A stretch of DNA of 64,000 bases, taken from the NCBI GenBank assembly GCA_002943765.1, contig PQWQ01000007.1:746501-810500 (forward strand). Reading direction: 5' to 3'. Position 1 is the first letter of the stretch, and every line of letters begins with the position of its first letter. The notes under the pieces are model-generated. The model worked only from the letters and a program-made list of their open reading frames with translations, did not search any database and had not been told where the DNA came from. The DNA comes from Psoroptes ovis (taxonomy: Eukaryota > Arthropoda > Arachnida > Sarcoptiformes > Psoroptidae). Both the position numbers and the translations under genes were made by a program. Below are positions 1 to 11,968 of the stretch, in pieces.

Positions 1-2261
1 ACAATTACTGTGATCAATTGTTTCAATCCATGAATCATGTACGAGATTACAATGGAAACCATTTGATTTCATTATTGGCATATAACCAAGATCACATTCA
101 TAATCAGTATATTTACATGGACAATTTATTTGATATAATGGCCGAGTGAATTCATTTCCATTAAAACATTTACGATTTGGTTTTCTTCTCAAAAATATTT
201 GCGTAGAACCCAGCAAGCATTTTGATTCATAATCATGTGGTGACCATTCAACATAATCGATAGGCATTTGACATTGTGAATCGAAAATTTCAGTAAAATT
301 CACCTGTAAAATATATTTGTAAAATTAATAAAATGTCTTTGAATTCAAGGTGTATACCTGAATAATAATCCATTCATGACGTTTTTCTACCGAACCAAAA
401 ATGGTGAATGTGGCCGTTTTTTCACCTGGTTCAGTCAATAAACCATAAACACGGATTTTATTTGGATGGAATTTCAATGATTGAAATGAATAGCCATCAT
501 CGATCGAATAAAATAGTTCATTTGTTGGGCCTGATTTGGTAAAATGTTCAACAGCCACAATAATACTACCGAAATCACCGAATGCATACAAATAATTTCC
601 CGATAATATTTGTCGCCATGTATTACCGGCATCAATACTCAAATAAAGGTTTTGTTTACCTTTCAATGAATCACCTAATACACCGGTTGCCAATATAAAA
701 CCAACCGATGATTCGCGTGTTAATATTGATTTAGTATTTGTATTCATCAATGATGATATATAACGTTGTATTAGATGTAATGAACAATTATTACTGGTTA
801 TATTACAATCAATATCATGTCCAAATGAATCTTTAATCGGTGGTTTAAGCGTATGCCAATGATTACCCATATCGAATGTAATCAATGTTATCATATCGGA
901 TATTGATCTTCGTGATTGTTGATGAGCATTATTTTTCCATTTGGATATAATATAAGTACCACGAATACCTGATATACGATGTATATCGACAAATTCTTGA
1001 ACATTATTATTATCACTGTTGAACAGTTCATTAATTTTATTATGATTCGAATATATTGGATGATAATAAACAATATTATCTAATGATAATGTATATTTAT
1101 CAAAATCACTATTCGATATGTAAAGATTACTTTGTCCATTTGTGAATGTAATACACAATAATATTGATACATCTGTTATATCGACTACGAAATAATTTAT
1201 TGGCTCATTCGTGCTATTGCTTTCACCTTTGAAATCATTGTCCAATATTTGTGCTTTGAAAAATGGTTGCCGATCAATCGATATCCATAATTCTGATATC
1301 AATTTCGGATCATTTAAATCAATAGTGACACTGTAACGACGTATTGCAAATATAAATTGTTTTTGTATTGATATTTGATCAACATTCGTTAACCAACTAT
1401 GAACCGAATGTTGCTGTTGATTAGTCGAAAATGTAATCAACGATGAAAGACCATCAGGTTCGATACGTTGTGCAAATATTGTATGATAATCATCAATCGA
1501 ACCATCAATTTTAGGCATAGCCCATTGAAAATAACCAGTTGATGATGAATGCAATAATCTTTGCCAATTCAAACCAAAATCATCACTTAAATATAATGAT
1601 TTATCATTTGATTGAGCTAGAACAAGATTCGGCAAGATTGGATGTAATTGTAATTTGATTGGTTTGAATGGAACAAACTTTTTCTTGAACGTATGACCAT
1701 AATCATTCGTAATGAATAAGTATTGATTTTGTTGATCCAAAAATATATAAAATGAATTCAATGTTGATGATATATAAAACTTGCTGATTGATGCTGAATG
1801 ATTTTCATCGATTCGAAAATCGATTAATGAAAAATGGCGGCCATAATCATGTGAAATATAAACAGCGGATGGTTCATTAACTCTTTTACTATTTGAACGA
1901 TTTTCAGCCAGGCAAATTATGACTGGTGTATTATTACCGGCCCAATGAACTAACGAAATTTTGAAAATGAAAATTAATTAATCGAATCAATTATCAACCA
2001 ATGAAACCAACCTGTTAAATGTTCATGGCTATCATTTAGATTGACTGAATGAATTGAAAATTTTTGTAAAATTGTTTGATTGCTGCTGCTATCATCATTA
2101 TCATTGATGATATTGGCTGCATTTAATCTAGTAACATTTGTCGAATTATTATTATCGAGATTATTATTTTGATCAAATGCATTTGTTATTGCTTTGAAAT
2201 GATGATTAATCAATAAAATTAATATGAATTTGTACCAAATTGATTCAATGATATGATACAT
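1..2261 (-). CDS. SORL1: SORL1-type sorting receptor, VPS10 domain (5' part; runs off left edge)
   Basis: Three coding exons are visible on the minus strand: 2261-2012, 1949-358 and 303 to beyond base 1, joined in phases 1 and 0 by GT-AG introns of 62 and 54 bp. Exon 1 begins with Met and a hydrophobic signal peptide (residues about 10-20) and then an Asn-rich propeptide. The join reads HEHLTVHWAGNN, matching the start of the VPS10 beta-propeller of SORL1. Repeated blades contain YISHDYGRHF, SDDFGLNW, SIDAGNTW and SIDDGYSF (Asp-box type). GLLTEPGEK and FTIFGS are close to vertebrate SORL1. The third exon starts the Cys-rich 10CC part (SKCLLGS, KCFNGNEFTRP, NCPCKYTDYECDLG). Members of this family sort cargo between Golgi and endosomes. 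The EGF, LDLA, FN3 and membrane parts would lie left of the window. SORL1 fits better than sortilin because of the HWAG start and the CFNG/CDLG segment. Confidence 0.93.
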
Positions 2262-2898
2262 GATGAGATCAATCGATTAATAATGATTTTTGATGATGAA
2301 TTATGTAATAATTAGTTGATTATTTGGATTAGAGATTTACCATGAAATTTCGGTCATTAATGACACATGTCTTGGTGCATCTTTTGATGATGATTTTGGC
2401 AACAATTTGCGACAATTTTGGATCCAAAATACCAAAAAACAATTGAAATATCTTCGTGTTTACAAATGGTTTCAATGTTTTGATTTTCGAATGCGCGTAA
2501 ATCAGTTCTTCAGAGTGGTCAAACACACACACACACACCAAATGGCCAAATGAATCCATCCATAAAGAATGTGTTCAAATTTTTTTGAATAATTTTTTTT
2601 TCGAAGGGTCTTTGATTTAAAAAAATTCAAAATCTTGTTGCCAAGGGTTACCACCTTGTTACAAAATTATTTGATTCGTAATTTCAAAGAAATTATAAAA
2701 CAAAAATAAAAATTCTTCAAAGGATCAAAGTCTTTAATTTTATCGTTGATCGTTGAAGCCATCGATCGCGATAATAAACCGATTGATTTGATTTCACTTG
2801 AATCCAGTATCATTCAATTATCATCAAAATATTGCGATAAATTCAATTATCAAAGTCTTCAATCGATTGATAAATCAATTCAAGTTGAAGCCTTAAAC
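2262..2898. promoter_or_regulatory. Shared upstream region of divergent SORL1 and TMEM17-like genes
   Basis: About 640 bp separate the SORL1 start codon (2261, minus) from the first in-frame ATG of the TMEM17-like gene (2899, plus). The stretch holds a CA microsatellite at about 2523-2540 and no convincing exon. The reading frame of the plus gene is open back to 2710 but has no ATG there, so an upstream 5' exon or untranslated leader may lie here. The promoter role is inferred from layout only. Confidence 0.35.
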
Positions 2899-3631
2899 AT
2901 GTCGACCAAAACTATTCACCAGTGTAATGTACAATTACATATTCTATTATATTTCAATTTAAATCTATTTTCACTTTGGTTCGTGTTGTATCTGTATTTC
3001 ATTTTCAATCATGATTTCAATTATTATCATCATAATCAATTAAAACAACAGTTTAATACGAATCAAACAGTGGTGATACAAGCACAAGTGTTCAATGTTT
3101 GTATTGATTTGAATTATTTTTGATTGAATTTTGATTAATTTCATTGATTATTTATAATTGATCATTGATTATTCCAATATTTCTAATCAGGATGATGATA
3201 TCCACGAATTTCTTCATACATCATCATTTATACTGTTAATTTTGATCGAATTGATTCGTTTTTATTCCGGTTATTGCGGTAATCGCTTTGAAAAGGTAAA
3301 CTATACAGGTGATTATTGATTAATTTAAGACCTTAAACATTGAATTATCTTCCAGATCCAACACATGATCGCCTACATATTCTTATCGATCACATTTCAG
3401 CTGCCAAATTATCTATTTCGATTATCAAGTATTGATTGTTGGAACCTTATTACATGCTATGATCGATTTCAACTATCAATTTCAATATTAGACCTGATAT
3501 TATTGACGATATTATCGTTTCAAATAGTATTCGGTTGTTTACATTTAAAATTGATTTTAAGGAAAAATTTAAAACTACAAAAACAACGTCATCAGCAGCA
3601 ACAGCAACGACGTATTGATAATATTTGTTGA
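2899..3631 (+). CDS. TMEM17: TMEM17-like ciliary transition-zone membrane protein
   Basis: Three exons: about 2899-3087, 3191-3295 and 3356-3631 (stop TGA). The joins at 3295/3356 are clear (AAG|gtaaac, ttccag|ATC, phase 0). The exon 1 donor is uncertain; GT sites near 3070-3105 are all phase 0. The protein has four hydrophobic segments. LHILLYFNLNLFSLWF, LIELIRFYSGYCGN and ITFQLPNYLF line up with TMEM17 (LYFNTY..PLWW, LIEAIRLYLGYVGN, LLQLPLILF). Family members work in the MKS/transition-zone module at the base of cilia. The C-terminus ends in a Gln/Arg-rich tail. I chose ATG 2899 because no earlier in-frame ATG exists in this exon; an upstream coding exon is possible. TMEM216/TMEM80 relatives are the alternative. 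AATAAA occurs at about 3759. Confidence 0.78.
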
Positions 3632-3686
3632 ATCTTCCGATTATTAATATTCAAATGCTTCCGTGGAAATTCCCTTCAAGCCCATT

Positions 3687-3736
3687 GGGAGCCGGCATTT
3701 TCCACATTCAACGGTCAAAAGACGTAGTACTACGTC
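3687..3736 (+). repeat. Possible dispersed repeat fragment with GACGTAGTACTACGTC palindrome
   Basis: A GGGAGCCGG block is followed 25 bp later by the perfect palindrome GACGTAGTACTACGTC (3721-3736). The same arrangement and spacing occur inverted at 30797-30848. The family is not recognised. Confidence 0.35.
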
Positions 3737-5504
3737 ATCGGACATCAAAAAAATCTAAGCAATAAACTCATTTTCCACGTAATTTTCAAATTAAAGCAAT
3801 GAAAATTGAAAATTACACTGTTAAAATATGAATGATTAATGGCTACAAACAGTATTCACATTCAAACTTACAACCAAAGATTTAATTCGAGTTGAAAGTT
3901 CACTGATTCATGACTGGATGGGTTGGAATTGAATTGAAAAATTACCTTTAATCAATTAACAAATTGAATAGACTAAGAAGCAGGCATATTACTTGTCAAA
4001 ATCAAATTCTATCAAAGGTTAACGGGTGATTGATAACGGTCAAAATAATATTTCAATTTTTTTGGACAATTTTCGAATTTTTCTGCCCGAATTTTTACCT
4101 TCTACCTCTAACCTTTAATTCAATTAAATATTTTTAATGCCTACACTGAATCAAGTTGAATTGAATTTGACCATTGATAAATGAAACATATTCATCATAT
4201 TTAATTGAATATTTGTCATATTAAATGAATTTTACCGGTTGAATTTGTTCAATTTTTTGGATATTTTGTATCTATTTTTTTTCAATGGTGATTTGATGGG
4301 AAAATTCATTTTTTTAAATTCAATTTAATTCAATATTTTCCATACTACCGAAATACACATTAATCTTGTTGTCAATTTAAGATTTTTATCATTGGACATT
4401 ATATTTTAAACAGTAATTGAATTAAATATGAATTTTAGATGAAATGATTGATTGGTAGATCAAAGGTAGATAGAAAGTTGTGTATAGAACTCTATCAATA
4501 GAATCAAATCATTTATCTTTGAAATCAGACAAATTTTTTTTTGGCCGAAAATTTTCTCAGCCAATTTATCAGTCCATTTCAATTTGATTTTGTCAAATCG
4601 TCTGGCATCGATCGATACAATGTATGGACAATCGTTGAAAGCAGGCATTTCGCTTGTCACAATTACGATTGATAATCGAACAAATTTCAGCATAAAAAAA
4701 AGTCCAAAATCACTGGATTTACCCATTATCCCCAGGATTAAAGAATTACATCAGCAGCAGTAATTATCAATGGAAAAAAACCTATGTCAATTATCATCAT
4801 TATATCATTAAGCGCTTCGAATATTGAGCGAATTTTGAATTCATTTAAACATACAAACAAACATTGCATTAACATACATGTATTTAATGGATTCTTCTTT
4901 CGATAATTATTGTCGAAACATAATTATTATTAACTGTTATTTCATACATGGATGTATTTGTGTACATTTGTATTCACAGAAACAGTTAACAAGATAATCA
5001 TTAATGTAAGCATTGTACCTATTGAATTGTATTGTAATTTGACATTGACATTGAAAATAAATCATCATTATCATTGTTGTTCAAAGTAATTTCCCCCTTT
5101 TTCATTTATTTATTTCAATTCAATGCTAATCTACATAAACATAGTCTTCTTATTCTTCTTCTTAGTCTTCATTTTTCAAAGACTTCGACCTGTTAACCTT
5201 AATTCAAAGCATTAAATGAATGATTGTGACCACAATAATAGTCATCGAGTAAAATTAGACTAATTTCGATTCGTTACACGAATTTTGAATTTTCAAAATT
5301 TTCAATGTAAATTTGAGGTACAAGACATTTGCTTGTACATGATGTTCTTCATTTTCCAGGGTATTTTACCCTTTTGCCAAACCATCAAAAGGTCTGTAGA
5401 TTTTTCCGTCTATTTTCCCTGTAGATACACAGCGAAAAAGTGTATCCACAACACAATTAACATGTCAAATGAACTGATAAGAAAACGGATTTTTAATTAT
5501 TATC

Positions 5505-5621
5505 AAGGTTTCAAGTTTTAATTCGTAGTTTTAAAATTGAATTTCGTAATTTCAAGGTTCAAAATTGCATTGAAAACTACGAAAATTAATTTTAAAATTT
5601 TGAATTAAAACTTGAAACCTT
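5505..5621. repeat. 117-bp fold-back (inverted repeat)
   Basis: The first 20 bases (5505-5524) are the exact reverse complement of the last 20 (5602-5621). Pairing continues imperfectly through GTAGTTTTAAAATT against AATTTTAAAATTTT. It is AT-rich and non-coding, and may be an old MITE or a snap-back duplication. Confidence 0.6.
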
Positions 5622-6174
5622 TTATCATTGATTATCTTACACAAATGAATGAATGAATTAAAGAACCATAAAAAAATGGTCGGAAAAATGATAAGGAATG
5701 ACATGAATTTCAAATTCAAATTTTCTCACATACACACACACACAGACCCTTAAAATGTCAAAGAATTTCATGGTTTAACAAACCATATGAAGCTTAAGAT
5801 CAAATGCAAAGATCAAAGCCAAAGATATTTACTTATATTCATATCTTGATATACGGTACATTTAAATCTAAATTATGTAAATTATTTTGAAATTTTGAAA
5901 AATCCATTTACACCTGGAAATATACTTTAATTGAATTTGAAAAAATAAATAAATAAACAACTTAAATTGTCAACAATTGACATTATGTAAATAAACATTG
6001 AACAATTGTCAAACGAACAATAGCCCTTTATCAGGGTATAGACTTGAAAAACAGAAATTCAAACATCAATGTTTGAACATTGATTTGTACAAATGGTTTT
6101 AATGGTCACATACAAATTGAATGACATTTCATTTCGACTTGTTTTTTTATTCATTTCATTTGAATCATCATGTA

Positions 6175-6254
6175 ATAGGTTGTCCGAAAAGTTCTTGCCG
6201 ATTTTTCAATGATTTTCTACGATATAATCGGCAAAAACTTTCTGGACAAGCTAA
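6175..6254. mobile_element. Mariner-like MITE copy 1 (type I, ~80 bp)
   Basis: Near-perfect palindrome. The left arm ATAGGTTGTCCGAAAAGTTC pairs with the right arm ending CTTTCTGGACAAGCTAA. TA dinucleotides flank both ends (6173-6174, 6255-6256), as for Tc1/mariner insertions. There is no coding capacity. Confidence 0.8.
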
Positions 6255-6595
6255 TATTTACACAAATTGAAATATTTGTCCCAAATACATATACCAACAT
6301 ATTGAGACATGATAATATTAATAATAATAATGACATTTCAATGATCATCAGGATGGTGGTGGTGGTGGCGGTGGTCTGATCACATTGTCTGGCTTACAAA
6401 CAATCAATGAATACATTGAATACATTGAATTCAATGATTGATGATGATAATCACGAAACAAATAGAAATCAATTACTCTTGTTGAGCTCGTCTTAATGAT
6501 GTTCATCATCATCATTTATAGGGTCGTCGGTGATCAAATTGATGATGTTGTTACGGGTCTGATGTTTTAAATGGCTATTTTTCAATTGAATTGAA

Positions 6596-6675
6596 TCGGT
6601 CGTCCGAAAAGTTTATTCGGCTTAATCAATAGAATCGTTCATGAAAATCGGCCAAAACTTTTCGGACAACCTGAT
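6596..6675. mobile_element. Mariner-like MITE copy 2 (type II)
   Basis: The arms CGGTCGTCCGAAAAGTTTA and CAAAACTTTTCGGACAACCTGA are inverted. The asymmetric core reads TTCGGCTTAATC...GTTCATGAAAATCGGCC, which defines type II. The right flank is TA; the left flank has decayed. Confidence 0.75.
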
Positions 6676-7718
6676 ATTTATTTTATTCATATTCTCTTTG
6701 AACTTTCATGTACATTTTTGAATATAATTTAAATAATACTAAGGATAATAACAATGACAATTGTTAAGCGAAGAAGATAATCCTCAAACGGTGGATAGTA
6801 CGATGATCATTTGGTTCATTTCACCGAAATCAAAAAAAAGGAAAAAATCGGTCAAATTATTTTCTATTTGTTTGATTGTTCAGGTTAAAAATTTAAATCA
6901 GAAATGAATTCTTCGCTCAAAGCCTTATACCTCTTAAAATCTTCTGTGTATGTATTGTCAATGTCAAATGAATGTATTTCGGGCATTGAAACATAGCCAC
7001 AATGAAACAAACTGAAATATTTCATGAGAATTTCCTGGAAATTATGTCAAAAAATAATGATAATTAAATAATGAATACACATGGATTATTAAATGAATTA
7101 TCGGAAATTTCTAAATCCTTTGAAGCCAAGCGAATAATAAGAAAATACTCAAAGGGTTAATCTTTGGAATCATAGGGGAACATTATGAGGGATTATCATC
7201 AATCATCATTTGCTCATTTCATTTGCCGACGATCATGTTCTGAACAAATGTTCAAAGACAAATACGCAAATAACTGAATGAATTATTTTGAATTGAATTG
7301 ACTCTGAGTTGTATTTGAGTTGTATTTGTGCTTTAAGATGTCACAAAACGGCAGAAGAAAAACAATTAATTATCATGATAATTAAAGCTTATTATTTGTC
7401 AAACAAATAAATCGTAATTGTCATTTTGAAAATGACCATGAATTGATTTGAATGGTGAAAATAAATAAAAATAAAAATAATCATCCTTAAAAAGGCTTAG
7501 ACATTATCGCCATCATCATCATCATCATGAGGCTAAGATGCTTCTAAGGAGAATATGGAGAAGATGGAGAAGCTTGCCTGGAATTAATTGTGTTTTTTTT
7601 TTCTAAAAACAAATTAATTAATCATATTAGCACCCATAAAGGTGTGTGTGTGTGTTTGTATGAGTGCAAATATGTGTGTATGTTTGAACATATTAAAATA
7701 AAGATACATTAAGACATA

Positions 7719-7799
7719 TTAAGATTGTCTGAAAAGTTTTTGCCGATTTTCTCATAATTCCCTACACTATAATCGGCAAAAACTTTCCGGACAACCTAA
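7719..7799. mobile_element. Mariner-like MITE copy 3 (type I)
   Basis: An 81-bp palindrome starting TTAAGATTGTCTGAAAAG and ending CTTTCCGGACAACCTAA, with TA on both sides (7717-7718, 7800-7801). The core has TTTTTGCCGATT and its complement. Confidence 0.82.
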
Positions 7800-10700
7800 T
7801 AGATACATTAAGACATACATTGAGAGCCTTTGAAGACTTTACTATTTAAAGAGGTTTTGAATCATTTGTCATTGAATTAAATGGCTGAAAATTTTTTATT
7901 TTAAATTTTTCGTTTATTTTCAAAGATTATCAGTTAATTTCATCTGTGAAAATAAATATAAATTTGAGTTGAATATGGATGCATAAATAGATTTATATGT
8001 AGACTTTGAATTTGAAGAATTTGAATTTTGAATCAACAGGTGTTTCAGGTGTAAATTAATGAATGATTGAATGAATGAATGATGATTGAATCGAATAGAT
8101 TGAATCATTAAAATATTGAATCAAGACATAAATGTATTCAGTTGTATTTTAAATGGGAATAAAATTTTATTTTAAAAATGAAAATTTCTCTTTCAAAAAA
8201 ATAGACATGGAAAAAATGAAATACACAGATATTCAATGATATTCAATTATATTAATGATAATGATAAAAATACACACACGAGGAAATGAAATAAAGAATA
8301 AATCATATAAGAATAATATTTATTTGAATGTGTTTATTTGTTCGTATTCATATTTGAACAAACAGGCCAAGGTTCAATGCGTACCGTTTGTCATTTTCGA
8401 TTATCATCAATTGAAAATGTTTATTATGATGTTTATAATGATGATTCAAAAATAGAAATACTAAATCAAAAAGGAAACGAAGAATAACAACAAAGAAGAA
8501 GAATAGGAAGAAGATGCCACACAAAAGCAATGGAAACAATGGTAAAAAACAAAATACAAACAGAAAAGATTTTACAGAATCAAACAGTTATCAAAGAAAT
8601 CTACAGAGTATAATAGTCGATAGATGATCAACAGGTAGTCGAAAGCAGCCTATGTATACAAGTCCATCTAATTATTATTATCACAATTTTAATTGTTTAA
8701 AAATTTTCAAATCAAATAATCAAAGTGATTGTATCAATTTTTTAATTGAAATAAAATTTAAATTTCTGCAAATCATCATCATCATCATTAATCAACAAAA
8801 TTTTATCCATATTTAACATAATCGATTTACATTTTTAAAACCATCATTACAAATGAATAAATAAATTGATAATTCATGAATATAATCCTTGTTCGATATA
8901 TGACTTGTTCATTCATTTGTGACTACATTTTCGTGTTTTGTTATTCAAATATTCAACGATTCAACTAGATCACATTTATTCATTTGTGTTTACATTCATT
9001 TATATTTGGTTATCTTTCGGGCTGAATTTACAAAAATTTTCTCTACGAATAAATTCAAGATTTACCGTTTTGTTCTTCTGCTGTTGTCTGAACGACAGTT
9101 CAGGTATATTCTTCATTCAATGATGATCCATTTTGAAATATTCAACAGTATTTTCAATGGTTAACTGTTCATGTTTGTCTGTGCAGAGGAGGGTCTATAG
9201 TTTCTTCTATTTTTTGTGATTTTGAAAAGTATTTTCTACCAGCTAACCATCGATCTGACGACTAAGAATTCCTTTAAAGTGAATTTTGTCGTCAGTTTTG
9301 ATATCAACAACCAACGGTGACCATCAACCATCGAAGCATCAAGCAAACATCGATGATCTATGAGCTCGAATAGTCTTATTTCGAAGATTATTACCGTAAT
9401 TTGTCTGTTATAACCATTCAAATAACGATGTTGTACACTTTGTATAAAGATGTTCAAAATGTTTCCAGTCATCTTTGTAGACATCATTCATCTTTCGTAG
9501 ATCGACTTGTATAAAGATACATTTTAAATGTTTTTAGAATCATTGATTATTAATGATATTTATTAAATGAAATAAAATAAAATAACTTGTAACTTGTAAC
9601 TTGTCAAAAATTCATCGATTAATCAAATTGTTCAATTAATCATTGCAAATTAATCCATTGTGGCTCGGAATTTTGGCCGATCAATGATCATTGAATGTGT
9701 GATTTGATAATTTATGAATTTTCAAAAATTTTTTTAAACTTTTAAATTGATCGATTGATCGAAATCAATGCAGAAATATTCAATCGATCGATTCAAACCA
9801 GCCTCATAAGTAAAAGTGTATAACCTTCGAACATTCGGAAAAATATTTGAATTTTTGATCGAAAATATCGTTGATCGTTAAACAGCCATAAACAACTACA
9901 AAGGGTAAGTTTAAAATTCATTTTTCTCGTTTGAAAATAATGATAATTTCTCCAGAACAATCATCAAACAATGATTCGCATATCAAATTATTCATTGATC
10001 GATTCGATTCAATCGATCAATTCAATGAGTCGAATGAATCGATCCATTCGATTTCATTTCATTCAAATTTCTATTGTAATCAATATTCATTTGTACAAAA
10101 TGTATTCATTTATACAAAATTCAGCCATTCATACATGAATAACAATAGATCAATGAATTATTAAATGATTTTTTTTCGCCCATTATCTCCTCCATTATTC
10201 ATTGATTCTTTATTAATTCTTTAAATTTCAATAATTTCAATTGAAATTTTCCATTTTTCAATTTTTCCAATCAATTCAATATGATTTAATTGATTTTGAT
10301 TGAAAATATCGTTTTGCTTTGAGTTGAATTGAAAATAGAAAACAATCAATTCAATCAATAATATTAATGATGTTGATGATGATGATCACATGTAAATTTT
10401 GAATGCAATCAACAGGTGTCAAAACAAATGCCATTTAGACATGTGTTTTGAATTTCTTTGAATTTTTTCAGACAAATCTTGAAGAATTTATTCGATTCGC
10501 TTGGATATCTTTCAAATTCCAAGCGTATCTACTCGATTGTCAATTGTCAATTGTCAAAATTCTAAATTAATTGTTATGTTCCGTAAACCGAATTAATCGT
10601 CGTGATCTAAATTCAACGGTCATATGAATATTTGTATTTCGCCATAACATAACCATTATACAATCGACCAATGAAAAAAATGAATGACAGATGTTTCCCA

Positions 10701-10882
10701 GTAATCGATTGTTTTTTCAATGATGCCTCGGCATCATTGAATCATTGAATTATCAATCGATAATGTATCAATGAGAATGGCAATGAAATATTGAATATTT
10801 TTTGGACAAAAAATGAAAATAAATAAATGAAAATCTATGTAGAAATACACGTAGAAACAGTCATAGAAATACATTGAATATA

Positions 10883-10962
10883 TTAGACTGTCCGAAAAGT
10901 TTTTGCCGATTATATCGTAGGTAATTATGAGAAAATCTGCAAGAACTTATCGGACGACCTGA
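10883..10962. mobile_element. Mariner-like MITE copy 4 (type I)
   Basis: 80 bp, TTAGACTGTCCGAAAAG to CTTATCGGACGACCTGA, flanked by TA at 10881-10882 and 10963-10964. The core is TTTTTGCCGATTATATCG. Confidence 0.82.
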
Positions 10963-11313
10963 TATTTCAAATGATGAAGATATTTGACAAATTGTCACTG
11001 TTGTTCATTAGGGTAAAGTTTACTAAAGGTAAAACAAATGAGATGAAAAACCCTTGAAAACCTTTTAAATTTTTTTCCGCTTTTAAATACATCTCTTTCT
11101 CTCTCTTCAAACACATTGGTTTACACCTAGGTGCAATATGAATTAGTGAATCTATTTGATCGTTTGATCGACCGAAAACTTCGGGAAAAAACAAACGATG
11201 TTCAATGACCGTTCGAATGACTGAACTATTCCCTTGACCGATGAAAGAAAATTTTAAGGTGTCAAAAACAAAATATTCCTTTTCATCTGAACCTACCAAT
11301 TTCTATTCATTTA

Positions 11314-11393
11314 TTGAGTTGTCCCATAAGTTCTTGCCGTTTTTAAATTTTTTTTTCATTTGAAAAACGGCAAGAACTTATGGGACAACCAAA
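11314..11393. mobile_element. Mariner-like MITE copy 5 (type III)
   Basis: 80 bp, TTGAGTTGTCCCATAAG to CTTATGGGACAACCAAA, flanked by TA at 11312-11313 and 11394-11395. Both arms carry the CCCATAAG variant instead of CCGAAAAG. This is shared only with the copy at 41955. Confidence 0.82.
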
Positions 11394-11968
11394 TATAAAT
11401 TTAAAATATTCAACAGGTGTTACAATGTTTGCATATTCACACTCGATATTTGATCAATTCAGACTATTTTATTCATCGATCAATTTATTTCAATTTGAAA
11501 TTCGAATGACAATCTAATTGATTCGTTGAATTGTCGATGAATTCGAAGAAAATTTTAAAATTTAAATTTAAGATTTCTTCTTTAAAAAAACCTTAAAATC
11601 TTTCATTCTTAAAATTCTTGATAAAAGCTTTGACTTATATACAACCATGAATATTCAATGGCCAATGGTACCACAAAGCAAATACCGATCGAGATTAATA
11701 CTCACAAGTCTATACAATTCATTTGTTTACTTTTTAAAAATCATTTACCATTATTTAATTCATGGATTTTTTTTTTTGAAATTCAAATTTTTTTTTTTTG
11801 ACCAGACTATAACCTTTGATTTTGAATAATTTGAATTTTTCAATTTTGAATTTTCAATTTATTCTATTTTAAATGATTTAGGATTCGATTTTCACCGATT
11901 TACGAAAACACGAAAAGTACTTTGATTGGATTGTAACTGTTATAACATACATAAATACACACGCAAAA

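Larger units (their letters stand above)
3632..11968. other. Gene-poor AT-rich intergenic stretch with MITEs and fold-backs
   Basis: I found no supported coding exon in this 8.3-kb stretch. Open frames are short, lack splice context and are low complexity. It contains five palindromic MITEs (listed separately), a 117-bp fold-back at 5505-5621, a perfect 16-bp palindrome at 3721-3736 and many ATC, ATT and TGA simple repeats. Confidence 0.6.

Noticed and set aside
2329..2559. Minus-strand 76-codon frame upstream of SORL1
   Set aside because: It contains a Cys/Val run from the CA microsatellite, has no homology, and overlaps the presumed promoter region.
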